Positions 1-9,695 of a stretch of DNA of 64,000 bases are shown here, one piece after another (the stretch's first letter is position 1; each line of letters opens with the position of its first letter). Source of the DNA: Sphingomonas sp. 3P27F8 (GTDB lineage Bacteria; Pseudomonadota; Alphaproteobacteria; Sphingomonadales; Sphingomonadaceae); contig NZ_SCNL01000011.1 in NCBI RefSeq assembly GCF_005502745.1, positions 1 through 64,000 on the forward strand. The letters are read 5' to 3'. The notes under the pieces were generated by a model that did no database searches, was not told where the DNA came from, and saw only the letters and a list, made by a program, of their open reading frames with translations. The position numbers were made by a program, and so were the translations under genes.

Positions 1-3000
1 GGATCGATCATCCTTGCCGCCAGCAATGCGGGCAGCGCCTATCTGTATAACTACAACGGCACGCAGATGACGATCGGCTCCGGCCAGTCGATCCGCGGCC
101 TCGGCTATATCGGCCAGGATCAGGGCGTGATCGTCAACAACGGCACGATCACGGCCACCGCCGGCGCAGGCGGTCTGACGCTCGACGCGCAGGGCGGCAG
201 CGGCGGGATCGGCACGGGCAATGGCGTCGGCACCAACACCAATAGCGCGTTCCTCAACAACAATCTGATCCAGGCGACCGGTGGCGGCACGCTCTATCTG
301 AACAATGGCCTCTACGAAAACGCCGCCGGCGGCCAGATACTGGCGGTCGGCAATGGATCGCAGATCGTTCTCAACAACGACGTCCGCATCCTGGGCGGCA
401 CGCTGGGCGGCGCGGTCAGCGCGACCAGCGGCAACCAGTATCTTCAGAATGTGACGCTTGCGAACGGCACTGACCTGGCGATCAGCGGGGATGTCGTGCG
501 GATCGATAACACGCTGACAAATAACGGAACGATCACTGTTGGCGCGGGCGCAGTATTGTTCGGCGAAACCACCACCTCGACCATCTCCGGAAACGGCGCG
601 ATCGTACTGACCGACCCTTCCTCGGCCTTCTACGACGGCAACGGTACGCAGATGACGATCGGCGCAGGCCAGTTCGTACATGGAACCGGCAGCATCGGGC
701 TTGATCAGGGCCTCATCACCAACGCAGGCAACATACTGGCGGACGGCGCGATCACGATCGACGCGCAGGGCGGCAGCAGCGGTCTTGGTGGCGGCGGCCT
801 GGGCACCGGCGGCAATTCGGGCTTCTACAATGCAGCCGGCGGACAAGTGCAAGCCAACAACGGCGGCGCGACGCTGACGCTCGCAGGCGGTCTTTACGAA
901 CAGGCGGCGGGCGCGTCGTTCTCGGTCGGCACCGGCAGCAACTTCGTGATGGGTAACGACAGCAACCTGGCGAACCTGCAGGCGGGCGGCGTGCTCAACA
1001 AGGGACTGTATTTCGCCTTCGCCGGCGGCACGATGAGCCTGCGCTCCAACCAGACCGGCGCGATTACGACGATCGGCACCAATACGGCGGGCACCGACAC
1101 CAGCGTCACGCTCTCCGGCGCGGGATCGGTAATCTCGGTCATGCCGAGCGGGGGCGGCACGGTCACCTCGCTCGATCAGTCGCTCAACACGATCGCGGCA
1201 TCCGGGGCGCTCTCTCTCTCAGATGGTCGCGCGTTCACCGCATTCAACGGCGCGTTTTCAAATGCCGGGCTGCTGCAGCTGAATAGCGGCGCCAGTTTCA
1301 CCGCGCCTGCCGGCCTCGCCAACAGCGGTACAATCTCAGGCAACGGCACGATTGGCACGCCGATCACGAACTCCGGTTCGGTGATTGCCGACGGCGGCAC
1401 GCTCTTTTCGAAAGCGATCACCGGCGCGACTGGGACGATCCAGAGCAACGCTGGCGGAACGCTCGATCTCTCCGGCGCCGCAAGTCCGTCGAGCGCCGGC
1501 TTCCTGACGAACAACGGGGCGCTGGCGCTCGGCAACAAAAGCATCACCGTGACCAGCGATTACACCAACGCCAATTTCGGATCGGGCAACGCCTTCAACG
1601 CGCATGCGAACGTTACCGGCAGCGGGCTGATCCTCGCCGCGAGCGCTACGCAGGATCTGTCGGGGCCGGGTCTCAACGGCTCGTTGCTCAATGTCGGCAA
1701 TGTGCGCCTCGGCGGTTCAAGCTCGACCACACTGACGATCACCAACAACGGCACGCTGACCACATTGCGCGGCGCGGTGGAAAGCCCGGTGTCCAATTCG
1801 GTGAGTATCTCCAGCAACAATTTCGTGGTTGGGCCGAATGGTGGCAGCACGACCGTAACCTTGTCCTACACCGGGACAGTCGCGGGGTCGTTGGCGGGCA
1901 ATACAATCACGGTCGCCAGCAATTTCGACAATGTCGCGAACCAGACGCTGTCGATTGTCGGAGCGGCGTATAACCCGGCCGCAGCCTCCCTCCTGCCGAC
2001 GACGATCGATCTGGGCGCAACCCGCGTCGGCGGCACACTCGCAGGCTCGGTTACGATCGCGAATACCGCGCCGGTGGGCGCGTACAGCGAAAAGCTGGCG
2101 GTCACAGGCGCTGTGGGAGCCGGCGGCGCGAGCGGCACAGCGCCGGTCGGTCTCCTCAATCCGGGCGCAAGCGCAACATCGGCCGTATCGCTCGGCACGG
2201 CGACGTCCGGTTCGTACAGCGGGACGGTGACCTACGGGCTGGCGACCGATGGCACCGGCACGAGCGGGTTGGCGCGGGCGGCTTTGGCGAGCCAGTCAGT
2301 AACGGTAAGCGGGCGGGTCTATCAGGCGGCCAATGCCCAGCTTTCAACCACAAGCGTGGATTTCGGCACAGTTCGGCAAGGATCGGCCGCGCCGACCGCG
2401 ACGGTGGCGGTCACCAACACCGCCAACGGCGCACTGACAGATCACCTGAACACCTCGATCGGCTCGCTGCCGCAAGGCGTCACCGGAACGGCGCCCGGCG
2501 CTCTTGCGGGCGGAGCTTCGGGCAATGCCTCGTTCAGCCAGAGCACGGCCATTGCCGGCCAGTATAACGGGCAGGGCACGCTCAACTTCACCTCGACCAA
2601 CGCCGAGTTGACGCCCCTGGCGCTGGCATCCCAGAACATCGCGTTCACGGGGACCGTAACCGAGCTTGCGGTCGCCCAGCTTGCGAAGGGAAGCGGCGCG
2701 GGCATTTTCGCCGGCGCCGGCCAAAGCTTCACGCTCGATCTCGGCTCGATCGCGGCAGGAGCGGGTTCGCTTACGACGGGCTTTGACATCTTCAACGCCA
2801 ATTCCGGCAAGTCCTACTCCGAACTGCTCAACGGCATGTTCAATCTGTCGGGCGGCACCGGCTACAGCTTCAGCGGCGGCGTCTCGGGGTTAGCCGGCGG
2901 CAATACCGACGCGAACAACTGGCTTACGTTCAACTACAGCGGCCTCGCGGCGGGCAATTACAACGATACGCTGACGTTCCTTGGTTACAGCCATTATGCA

Positions 3001-3186
3001 GGGCTTGCTGACTACGCACTGACGCCCATCACCGTTAACATTCATGCGACCATCATGGGTGGCGGAGGCGGTATGCCCGGCGGGGTGCCCGAGCCGACGA
3101 CGTGGACGATGCTCATCCTGGGCTTCGGCGCGGTGGCAAGCGCCCTTCGCCGGCGGCGGCGGGCTGATGCGCGGGTGTCGCTCTGA
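1..3186 (+). CDS. PEPxxW-CTERM repetitive surface/exported protein, 5' end outside window
   Basis: The frame is open from base 1, so the true start lies upstream; 1061 residues are visible. The N-terminal part is Gly/Asn/Thr-rich beta-helix-like sequence with a long repeat: the unit beginning NGTQMTIG at about 55 recurs at about 641, followed both times by a matching IGxDQG...DAQGGS stretch. From about 1670 to 2690 there are three Ig-like units of the choice-of-anchor D type, with motifs such as LGATRVGG and FGTVRQGS. The C-terminus has the full sorting signal: PEPTTW (3088 on), a hydrophobic helix and a terminal Arg cluster. The Trp is followed by Thr where sphingomonad signals usually have Ala. 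In this family exosortase processing is expected; no exosortase is in the window. Probably an exported surface or matrix protein. No catalytic motif was seen. Confidence 0.85.
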   Translation, partial: GSIILAASNAGSAYLYNYNGTQMTIGSGQSIRGLGYIGQDQGVIVNNGTITATAGAGGLTLDAQGGSGGIGTGNGVGTNTNSAFLNNNLIQATGGGTLYLNNGLYENAAGGQILAVGNGSQIVLNNDVRILGGTLGGAVSATSGNQYLQNVTLANGTDLAISGDVVRIDNTLTNNGTITVGAGAVLFGETTTSTISGNGAIVLTDPSSAFYDGNGTQMTIGAGQFVHGTGSIGLDQGLITNAGNILADGAITIDAQGGSSGLGGGGLGTGGNSGFYNAAGGQVQANNGGATLTLAGGLYEQAAGASFSVGTGSNFVMGNDSNLANLQAGGVLNKGLYFAFAGGTMSLRSNQTGAITTIGTNTAGTDTSVTLSGAGSVISVMPSGGGTVTSLDQSLNTIAASGALSLSDGRAFTAFNGAFSNAGLLQLNSGASFTAPAGLANSGTISGNGTIGTPITNSGSVIADGGTLFSKAITGATGTIQSNAGGTLDLSGAASPSSAGFLTNNGALALGNKSITVTSDYTNANFGSGNAFNAHANVTGSGLILAASATQDLSGPGLNGSLLNVGNVRLGGSSSTTLTITNNGTLTTLRGAVESPVSNSVSISSNNFVVGPNGGSTTVTLSYTGTVAGSLAGNTITVASNFDNVANQTLSIVGAAYNPAAASLLPTTIDLGATRVGGTLAGSVTIANTAPVGAYSEKLAVTGAVGAGGASGTAPVGLLNPGASATSAVSLGTATSGSYSGTVTYGLATDGTGTSGLARAALASQSVTVSGRVYQAANAQLSTTSVDFGTVRQGSAAPTATVAVTNTANGALTDHLNTSIGSLPQGVTGTAPGALAGGASGNASFSQSTAIAGQYNGQGTLNFTSTNAELTPLALASQNIAFTGTVTELAVAQLAKGSGAGIFAGAGQSFTLDLGSIAAGAGSLTTGFDIFNANSGKSYSELLNGMFNLSGGTGYSFSGGVSGLAGGNTDANNWLTFNYSGLAAGNYNDTLTFLGYSHYAGLADYALTPITVNIHATIMGGGGGMPGGVPEPTTWTMLILGFGAVASALRRRRRADARVSL

Positions 3187-3530
3187 TGCCCGGCCTTCAA
3201 GGGGAAAAAGCGGGCACGCCGCCCACGGCCCTTGACCGTATCACAACCCTGGGCGGGGTGGCTGTACTCCTGCTCGTGATCGCCACTGTCGCGTTCGCGT
3301 CGCATAATCGCGGCCTGCAAGATACGGTCAGCGCAGGTCAGGCAACGCTCGCCAAGGCGCAGACCGCAGCCAATCTCGACAATACGCTGATCCGCATGCT
3401 TACAAGCGCGGCGGTCGAGCATGACGATGCCGATATCAAGGCGCTGCTGGCCGCCAATGGCGTCACTTATCGCCAGACAGCCGCTGCGACGGCACCGGCC
3501 GATACAAAAACGACGGAGGACGCGAAGTGA
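3186..3530 (+). CDS. Small single-pass membrane protein, unknown function
   Basis: A 114-residue protein whose ATG overlaps the TGA of the PEP-CTERM gene (TGATG), so it is probably translationally coupled. Residues about 22-40 form one strongly hydrophobic segment (GGVAVLLLVIATVAFA). The rest is a soluble, Ala/Asp/Thr-rich tail with short coiled-coil character. I recognise no family. Its placement suggests a partner of the large surface protein or of its export, which is inference only. The next gene overlaps its stop by four bases. Confidence 0.7.
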   Translation: MPGLQGEKAGTPPTALDRITTLGGVAVLLLVIATVAFASHNRGLQDTVSAGQATLAKAQTAANLDNTLIRMLTSAAVEHDDADIKALLAANGVTYRQTAAATAPADTKTTEDAK

Positions 3531-3814
3531 ATCTGTTCGATCGCCGCATCGCGTTGCTGCTAACCCAGCTGGCGTTCGCGGTTCTGCTCGTGAACGAGCT
3601 TGTCCAGCTCTCCTCCGCCAACGACAAGCTTTCCGCCATGATCGCGCAACAGGGCAACAACGATGCCGTCGTCGCGCGCATCAATACCCAGCTTGACGGG
3701 TTGGCACGCGGCACGCAGCAACTGGCGCAGCATGGCAATCCGCAGGCCGCGAAGATCGTCGCTCAACTCGCGCAGAATGGCGTGCGGATCGATGCGAAGG
3801 CCAATGGTCGCTGA
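3527..3814 (+). CDS. Small membrane-anchored helical protein, unknown function
   Basis: A 95-residue protein starting with GTG inside the previous stop (GTGA overlap). Residues about 8-28 are hydrophobic (ALLLTQLAFAVLLVNELV), followed by a helical, Gln/Asn/Ala-rich tail. It resembles its neighbour in plan (one N-terminal membrane segment plus a roughly 65-residue exposed helix), so the pair may be related or form a heteromeric complex. No family recognised. It is the last gene of a three-gene unit. Confidence 0.68.
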   Translation: MNLFDRRIALLLTQLAFAVLLVNELVQLSSANDKLSAMIAQQGNNDAVVARINTQLDGLARGTQQLAQHGNPQAAKIVAQLAQNGVRIDAKANGR

Positions 3815-3907
3815 GGCTGGCGGGGGTTAGATATCTCTTGGCGAAATGTTCGGGTCAGAAAGTGCCGCGCCCAGCATTTTCAACCTCCGGCCAGCCACCG
3901 ACGCCTC

Positions 3908-3935
3908 ACGCTGGCCGACCTTGAAGAGCCAGCGT
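3908..3935. terminator. Inverted repeat between convergent genes, possible terminator
   Basis: ACGCTGGC (3908-3915) and GCCAGCGT (3928-3935) form a perfect 8-bp stem with a 12-nt loop. It lies between the plus-strand surface-protein unit and the minus-strand monooxygenase, where a terminator is expected. There is no T-run, so the call is tentative. Confidence 0.35.
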
Positions 3936-4004
3936 AGGCGACGTGGCTGTCAGGCGGTCGCGATCAGCATCTGCGGATTGCAATAAAGCGCGGATCAGGC
4001 CGCA

Positions 4005-5963
4005 TCATGCCGTCCGCTCGGCTTTTTCATCGACCTGCTCACGGCCAAGCTCGAGATCGTCGCGGCTCGCCGTGCGCGTCATTCGCCAGAAGCTGTCGTT
4101 GCGCCAAGGGGTGATCGCAATCACGCGGCCGCGTGAGTTACGGTACCAGTTCTCGGTGCCCGGATGCGTCCACACAAGTTTCTCGTGTGCCGCATCAAGG
4201 CGGGCAACGTAATCATTATAGACTTCCTCGCGAACCTCGACGGAACTGGCGCCCTCCGCGATCAGCATCTCGATGATGCGCATAGCATAATGCGCCTGGC
4301 TTTCGATGTTGCGGATCATGCTGCCACCATGACCGGAGCCGACGTTGGGCCCCAGCAGGATGAAGAAGTTCGGGAAGCCCGGGACGAGTGTGCCCAAATA
4401 TGCTGACGCGTTGTCGCCTTCCCAGAACTCCCGCAGCACGCGGCCCTCCCGGCCGATGACGTCGTACGAGCCAAGCACGTTGGATGCCTGAAAGCCGGTC
4501 GCGAGGATGATGACATCCGCCTCGACCTCTTCGCCCGTTCCGGCTATCAGTTTGCCGTCGCGCACTTCGGCGAGCCGATCGGGTATCAACGTGACATGCG
4601 GCTTGCGCAAGGTGCGATACCAGCCGTTGTCGAGCAGCATGCGCTTCGCGAATGGCGGATAGTCGGGCAGGACCAGCGGCAGCAGATCCTGGCGATCGCC
4701 CAGTTCTTCCTTAACGTAGCGGGTGAAATATTCGCGGTGCCCGTCATTGATCTCGTTGACCGCGCGCTTCGGCTCCGGCCATTCGGGATCGCGGAACAGC
4801 GTGCCATGAACACGATCATTGAACGTCCACGACATGCGCTGCTCGACCCAGCCGCGATAAAGCGGAAACACCTGCATCAAATAGCGGACACCTTCGGGCA
4901 CCGGCTTCCTGAACTGCGGGAACGGGGCGGCCCATTGCTTGGATCGCGCGAAAATCGTCATCGCAGCCACTTCGTCGGCGATTGCGGGAACGACCTGCAT
5001 CGCGGAGGCACCATTGCCGATCACGGCGACGCGCTTGCCGGCCAGCTCGATATCTTCCGGCCAGTTACTGGTATGCACAACACGGCCGGCGAAGCTGTGG
5101 ATGCCCGGTATCACCGGTATCTGCGGGATATTGAGCAGCCCTACAGCGCTGATGACGATATCGGCGAGTTGCTCGCTTTTACTGCCGTCAGCCTTCGCAA
5201 CCGTCACCTTCCAGAGCTTTGAGTCGACGATCCACTCAGCGCGTTCGACCTTGGCGCCAAAGGTGACATTGTCGTACAGCCCCCTCTCGCGCGCTGTATC
5301 GAGGAGATATTTTTCGATCTCCGGTTGGCCGGGGAAGTACCGCGTCCAGTCGGTGGGCCGGGAAGCAAACGTATAGGTCAGGTTCGGCGTGTCGACCCCG
5401 CATCCCGGATAGCGATTTTCCCACCAGGTGCCGCCAAAGTCGCTGTTCTTCTCGTACAGGTGATAGGCGATGCCTAGGTTGCCCAGCTCCATCGCGGCAC
5501 AGATCCCCGAAATGCCGCCGCCGATGATGATCGCCCTCAATGGCTTGCCGGGTTTCGCGGGTGGTGCGGCCGGAGGATCGAGCCCGAGCGACGAGGCGAC
5601 GATGTCGCCATATTCCTCGGGCACCGGCTCGCTCATGGCGACGCTCAGCATCTCGGCGAGCTGCTTGTTGGTCGGGCGCGGCAAAGCTGCGGTGCGACCG
5701 TCGATCCACGCTATTACCGCATCATAAGCCGCAACACGGATCGCGCGCTGTAAATCATCGCCAAGGCCCCCTGAATCATTATCGTCGAGGCCCCTGCCAC
5801 GTCGCGGCATGAATGGGCTTTCGATCCATCGCTTGTCACCAGTCAATTGAACAAGGCACATCAAAAGCGCGGGTATGTTCGCGCGGTCGATACCATCGCG
5901 CAGCTTAGCGCGATCAACCTGATCGAGCGCGATGCCGGATGTGGTGATTTTCTGCGCCGTCAT
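4005..5963 (-). CDS. Type I Baeyer-Villiger monooxygenase with N-terminal extension (4-hydroxyacetophenone monooxygenase type)
   Basis: 652 residues. FAD-, NADPH- and O2-dependent insertion of oxygen next to a ketone, giving an ester or lactone. Visible motifs: an FAD Rossmann GGGISG at 148-153, the type I BVMO fingerprint FAGRVVHTSNW at 291-301 followed by Pro, and an NADP Rossmann GNGASA at 316-321. About 140 residues precede the FAD motif. Phenylacetone- and cyclohexanone-type BVMOs lack such an extension, whereas the HAPMO group has one, and the total length fits that group. The start is supported by GAGGAGG 6 nt upstream. It is transcribed from its own promoter, which contains a TACC-N4-GGTA dyad. 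The substrate cannot be read from the sequence; nearby CoA-ester and dehydrogenase genes point to catabolism. Confidence 0.92.
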   Translation of the reverse strand: MTAQKITTSGIALDQVDRAKLRDGIDRANIPALLMCLVQLTGDKRWIESPFMPRRGRGLDDNDSGGLGDDLQRAIRVAAYDAVIAWIDGRTAALPRPTNKQLAEMLSVAMSEPVPEEYGDIVASSLGLDPPAAPPAKPGKPLRAIIIGGGISGICAAMELGNLGIAYHLYEKNSDFGGTWWENRYPGCGVDTPNLTYTFASRPTDWTRYFPGQPEIEKYLLDTARERGLYDNVTFGAKVERAEWIVDSKLWKVTVAKADGSKSEQLADIVISAVGLLNIPQIPVIPGIHSFAGRVVHTSNWPEDIELAGKRVAVIGNGASAMQVVPAIADEVAAMTIFARSKQWAAPFPQFRKPVPEGVRYLMQVFPLYRGWVEQRMSWTFNDRVHGTLFRDPEWPEPKRAVNEINDGHREYFTRYVKEELGDRQDLLPLVLPDYPPFAKRMLLDNGWYRTLRKPHVTLIPDRLAEVRDGKLIAGTGEEVEADVIILATGFQASNVLGSYDVIGREGRVLREFWEGDNASAYLGTLVPGFPNFFILLGPNVGSGHGGSMIRNIESQAHYAMRIIEMLIAEGASSVEVREEVYNDYVARLDAAHEKLVWTHPGTENWYRNSRGRVIAITPWRNDSFWRMTRTASRDDLELGREQVDEKAERTA

Positions 5964-6052
5964 TTGCCTCCTCGCGCAGCCACGCAGCCGCTTCTTTCGA
6001 ATTTGACAGGGTTAATAAACGCATGGGCCAAATAAATTCGCCCGCCCTAAAA

Positions 6053-6081
6053 AATATCTACCCATCGGTATTTAAAGTCAA
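6053..6081 (-). promoter_or_regulatory. BVMO promoter with embedded TACC-N4-GGTA operator
   Basis: On the minus strand a -35 TTGACT (6076-6081) and a -10-like GATATT (6053-6058) are exactly 17 bp apart. The spacer contains the palindrome TACCGATGGGTA (6059-6070). A repressor bound there would block RNA polymerase. The same palindrome occurs at 9758-9771 and 14399-14412. A further half-site-like ACCCATC lies just beyond the -35. Confidence 0.65.
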
Positions 6082-6130
6082 CCCATCAGTTTTCATTGGC
6101 CTGAAGGTCTCACGAAAGGCTGATGAGCAA

Positions 6131-7765
6131 CTAGCTTGCGAAAATCTCGCGTCTCACACGTAACCCCGCTTTTTCGCGATCCCAGGTATCCGAAGTGACG
6201 GCCTCAACCCGCAAATCGGTCTTGAGCACTTTGGCGGAAGGCGTTTTGGGCAGTTCGTCCATTATACGAATGTATCGGGGAACCATGAAATAAGGCATGT
6301 TCTTCATGAGGAACGCTGCCAGTTCCTCATGAACGATCGCCCGTCCGGGAACTGGTGCTACGACGATCATCACCTCATCCTCGGAAAACTCGCTCGGCAC
6401 GGCGATCGCAGCGCATTCCCGCACATCGGGATGCGCGCACACCTCTACCTCTACCTCGAACGAGGAGATGTTCTCGCCCCGCCGACGTATTGCGTCTTTC
6501 ACTCGGTCTACGAAGTAGTAATAGCCGTCATCGTCACGCCGGAAGGCGTCGCCGGTGTGGAACCAGCCGTTCGCCCAGGCTTTCGCGGTCGCTTCCGGAT
6601 TGCGGTTATAGCCGCTGTTCATCGCCCAGGGACGGTCGGTTCGAACCAGCATCTCGCCGATCGCGCCGACCGGCACTTCGCAGTCCTGCGCGTCCACCAG
6701 CCGCACCTCGACGCCGGGCCGAACCTTTCCGCAGGTGCCGCGCTTTGCCGGGTTCGCCTCCGACACGATCGGGGAGGAAATCTCCGTCATGTTGAAGATG
6801 GTGTAGATATCGATGCCGAAGCGCTCGGTGAACGCGGCCGCATCGTCCGTCAGCGGCACCATGAAGGCGGCGCGGACGCTGTGATTGCGATCCTCCGGCG
6901 ACGGCGGGCGCTTCATCAGGAACGTCGCCATCACGCCAAGCAGGAACACCACCGTCGCCTGCGTCCGCCGCGCTATATCCCAGAACTGATCGGTGGAAAA
7001 AGATTCGATCAGCGCAACCGACGCGCCGCGCGCCAGCATGACGAACGGCGGCCCCATGCCCCCGATGTGGAAGATCGGCGCGACGCACATGTAGCGATCG
7101 TTCTCCCCCACCATCGGCCAGCTTTCCGGCCCGGCATTGGTGAACATGTGCAGATAGGAGGACAGCACGCCCTTTGACGGGCCGGTCGTGCCGGAGGTGT
7201 AAATGATCGACTGGATATCCCAGGGCTCGATCGGGCGCTCAGGCGGATCGACCGCATCGCCGGCAAGATCATCGAACCGGGTTACGGGCATGCCAAGATC
7301 CGGCACATCGGCCTGCGTGACGACAACGAGCTGCGCGATTTCCGCGCGATCGACCTCCGCCAGCCGCGGCGCCAGATCGGGGTGGACGATCATCAGGCGC
7401 GCGCCCGAATTCCTGACGACATGGGCGAGCAGATTACCGCGATAGGCGGTGTTGAACGGCACGAACACCGCGCCAAGATAATTGATCGCATAGAAGGCCA
7501 GCAGGCCATCGCGCCCGCTGGGCAGCCAGACGGCGACGAAATCACCCTGCTTCACGCCGAGCCTCTGCAGCCCGGCAGCCTTCGCGATCACGCGACGGCG
7601 AAGTTCCGCGAAGCTCCATTCCTCGCCATCCTCGAAGATGACGTGCGTCTTGTCGGGCCGCTCGACGGCCCAGCGATCGACGAGATACCGCAGCACACAG
7701 GCATTGCGGTTCGGAATGCGCGGATCGGCGAAATCGCGCGCATCGCTTGCACTGACAATCGACAT
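6131..7765 (-). CDS. AMP-dependent acyl-CoA synthetase/ligase
   Basis: 544 residues of the ANL superfamily, activating a carboxylic acid to its CoA thioester through an acyl-adenylate. Visible motifs: P-loop YTSGTTGPSKG, the aromatic-gate/A5 region FNMTEISSP, GWFHTGD, and the C-terminal catalytic-Lys region TPSAKVLK. The ATG has GGGAGG just upstream. It lies 42 bp after the tetR gene, so it is probably the third gene of the ADH-tetR-ligase operon. The substrate is unknown; by context it is an acid derived from the BVMO/ADH steps. Confidence 0.9.
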   Translation of the reverse strand: MSIVSASDARDFADPRIPNRNACVLRYLVDRWAVERPDKTHVIFEDGEEWSFAELRRRVIAKAAGLQRLGVKQGDFVAVWLPSGRDGLLAFYAINYLGAVFVPFNTAYRGNLLAHVVRNSGARLMIVHPDLAPRLAEVDRAEIAQLVVVTQADVPDLGMPVTRFDDLAGDAVDPPERPIEPWDIQSIIYTSGTTGPSKGVLSSYLHMFTNAGPESWPMVGENDRYMCVAPIFHIGGMGPPFVMLARGASVALIESFSTDQFWDIARRTQATVVFLLGVMATFLMKRPPSPEDRNHSVRAAFMVPLTDDAAAFTERFGIDIYTIFNMTEISSPIVSEANPAKRGTCGKVRPGVEVRLVDAQDCEVPVGAIGEMLVRTDRPWAMNSGYNRNPEATAKAWANGWFHTGDAFRRDDDGYYYFVDRVKDAIRRRGENISSFEVEVEVCAHPDVRECAAIAVPSEFSEDEVMIVVAPVPGRAIVHEELAAFLMKNMPYFMVPRYIRIMDELPKTPSAKVLKTDLRVEAVTSDTWDREKAGLRVRREIFAS

Positions 7766-7807
7766 TTCATCTCCCTCCCCCGTTCAGGGAAGGCCGGACG
7801 CAAGGGT

Positions 7808-8455
7808 TCAGAATATTCCGATCAGCCGCAGACAGGCATGTACCGCCTGATCCACCACCTCTTCGCCCGAACGCTTGCTGCCTGGCCGAAAACAATAGGT
7901 TATCCAGCTCAACAGGCCACCGATCCAGATCGACATCGCCGGCGCATCCGCGACGGAGACATAGCCGTCTCGCACGCAATCCTCGATCATCCTGCCGACG
8001 CGCAGATCGAATTCATGCCGCTGGCGCAGGATGCGTTGCGCGTCGGTCCGCTCGAGGTTCATCATCTCGCGCTGGTACACGACGAGATATTCGTGCCGCG
8101 CGACGATGATCTGCGCAGCTTCGCGCAACGAGGCGACGAGCAGATCGAGCGAATTGAGATCGGTTTCCGCGATCCGATCCAGCGCCGCCAGCGATTCCTT
8201 CACCCCCACTTCGCAGATCGCGCTCAGGATGGCGCTCTTGCCCTTGAAATAGGTGTAGAGAAACGGCTTGGTCGCGCTCAGCCGGTCGGCCAGCATCTCC
8301 AGCGTTGCCGCCTCATATCCGCGCTCGCAGAACAAGGCGCTCGCCTCTTCGAGGATGCGGGCACGTTTGAAAGCCACGACACTCGGCTTGATCTCCCGGC
8401 CGGTGGGCGGGGAAGCAGGCTGGCGCTTGGCGGCGGCGGCGGTTGAGTTGCTCAT
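7808..8455 (-). CDS. TetR-family transcriptional regulator
   Basis: 215 residues from the chosen ATG, which overlaps the TGA of the upstream dehydrogenase (ATGA); the frame stays open further upstream. The N-terminal HTH is typical: RILEEASALFCERGYEAATL followed by a recognition-helix region and YTYFKGKSAIL. The C-terminal ligand domain is divergent, as usual. Its placement inside the catabolic region makes it the natural candidate for the protein that binds TACC-N4-GGTA, and one such site overlaps the promoter region of its own operon, so autoregulation is likely. The inducer may be a CoA ester or the ketone itself. Confidence 0.9.
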   Translation of the reverse strand: MSNSTAAAAKRQPASPPTGREIKPSVVAFKRARILEEASALFCERGYEAATLEMLADRLSATKPFLYTYFKGKSAILSAICEVGVKESLAALDRIAETDLNSLDLLVASLREAAQIIVARHEYLVVYQREMMNLERTDAQRILRQRHEFDLRVGRMIEDCVRDGYVSVADAPAMSIWIGGLLSWITYCFRPGSKRSGEEVVDQAVHACLRLIGIF

Positions 8456-9630
8456 GCGGCCCTTTTCAGTATCTCCAGGATATCCGCTGGCGATCGGACG
8501 GGTCTGGGATTGGTTCTCCCCCATATATCAAGCATGGTATATTCCGCTACCTTTTGGAACTGATCCGCCTCCACGCCGACTTCCTTCAGCGAACGCGGCA
8601 TGCCGAGCCCGCGAATGAAAGCGTCAAGGCTTTCCGCGGCCGTCCCGTGCGTATTGCCCAGGCAGGCGTTGATGCGGCCCTGGCGGCTGTCGTCATATTC
8701 GGCGTTCCATTCGAGCACCGACGGCGACATCACGCACGAACAATAACCATGCGGCACATTGCACGTGCCGCCCAGGATATGGCCGATCGCGTGGCTTGCC
8801 CCCATCGGCACCCCGCCGATGATCGAGATCATCGATTGCCACGCACCCACCTGGCACTTGAGCCGCCCCTCCATGTCATGCGGATCAGCCTTCGAGCGTG
8901 ACAGCCCCTCCACGAGCAGCCGGAGCGCGCTATCCGCGAGGCCGTTGGCAAAATCGTTCGATTTGTCGGATGCCATCGTCTCCACGGCGTGATCGACGGA
9001 GCGAACGCCGGTCGACAACCACAGCCATTCCGGGGTGTGGACCGTCAGCGCCGGATCGAGCACGACCATCACCGGCGCCATCATGCGATGCTCGTAACCC
9101 TGCTTGTGCATGGTCACTTCGTCGGTGGACCCCGACAGAGCGTTGAATTCGCCGCCGGACAATGTGGTCGGGACGCAGATCACCCGCACATCGGGACCGA
9201 CCGTGATCGGATTGATGACCTGCCCGTCCTCCGTGACATAGGTGCGAAGCGGCTCGAAATCCTCGATCGTCCGCACATCATGCCTGAGCAGCAACGCGAT
9301 GATCTTGCCCGCGTCCGTTACCGAGCCGCCGCCGATCGTGACGATCAGATCGGCGCCGGCTGCGCGCGCGGCGTCGGTTGCGGCCAGCACATCCGTGCGC
9401 GGGGCGTGCGACTGGATGCCGCTGTGCGTGCCGCCATGACGCGCGCCGAGCGCCGCCTCGATCTTGGTGATCTCGCCGGTGTTGGTGCGCAGCGTTTCCG
9501 ACACGAGCAGAAAGACCCGGTGCGCGCCCAGCGACTCCGCCTGCTCCACGATCGCTTCATGCGCCGGGCGGCCCATCGTCACCCGCTCGGTCGTGGTAAA
9601 AGTCATCTGACTTGCCGTCACGCTGCCCAT
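8452..9630 (-). CDS. Iron-type (group III) alcohol dehydrogenase, maleylacetate reductase-like
   Basis: 392 residues, NAD(P)-dependent. Start chosen at MGSVT because GGAGGAG lies 6 nt upstream; the open frame runs 42 codons further. Visible: the dinucleotide-binding GGGSVTDAGK, and metal-ligand positions Asp and His in VDHAVE plus two His in SHAIGH and PHGYC, so all four usual ligands appear present. The family includes metal-dependent alcohol dehydrogenases and maleylacetate reductases; I cannot separate them here. First gene of the operon with tetR and the acyl-CoA ligase, and divergent from the CaiB-family gene across a shared operator region. A role in oxidising an alcohol released by ester or lactone hydrolysis would fit. 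Confidence 0.87.
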   Translation of the reverse strand: MGSVTASQMTFTTTERVTMGRPAHEAIVEQAESLGAHRVFLLVSETLRTNTGEITKIEAALGARHGGTHSGIQSHAPRTDVLAATDAARAAGADLIVTIGGGSVTDAGKIIALLLRHDVRTIEDFEPLRTYVTEDGQVINPITVGPDVRVICVPTTLSGGEFNALSGSTDEVTMHKQGYEHRMMAPVMVVLDPALTVHTPEWLWLSTGVRSVDHAVETMASDKSNDFANGLADSALRLLVEGLSRSKADPHDMEGRLKCQVGAWQSMISIIGGVPMGASHAIGHILGGTCNVPHGYCSCVMSPSVLEWNAEYDDSRQGRINACLGNTHGTAAESLDAFIRGLGMPRSLKEVGVEADQFQKVAEYTMLDIWGRTNPRPVRSPADILEILKRAA

Positions 9631-9695
9631 GACATCTCCTCCATCCCATCGCCACCTTTTCGCCGGTGCCGATCCGCACTGCCACAGCGCTGATC

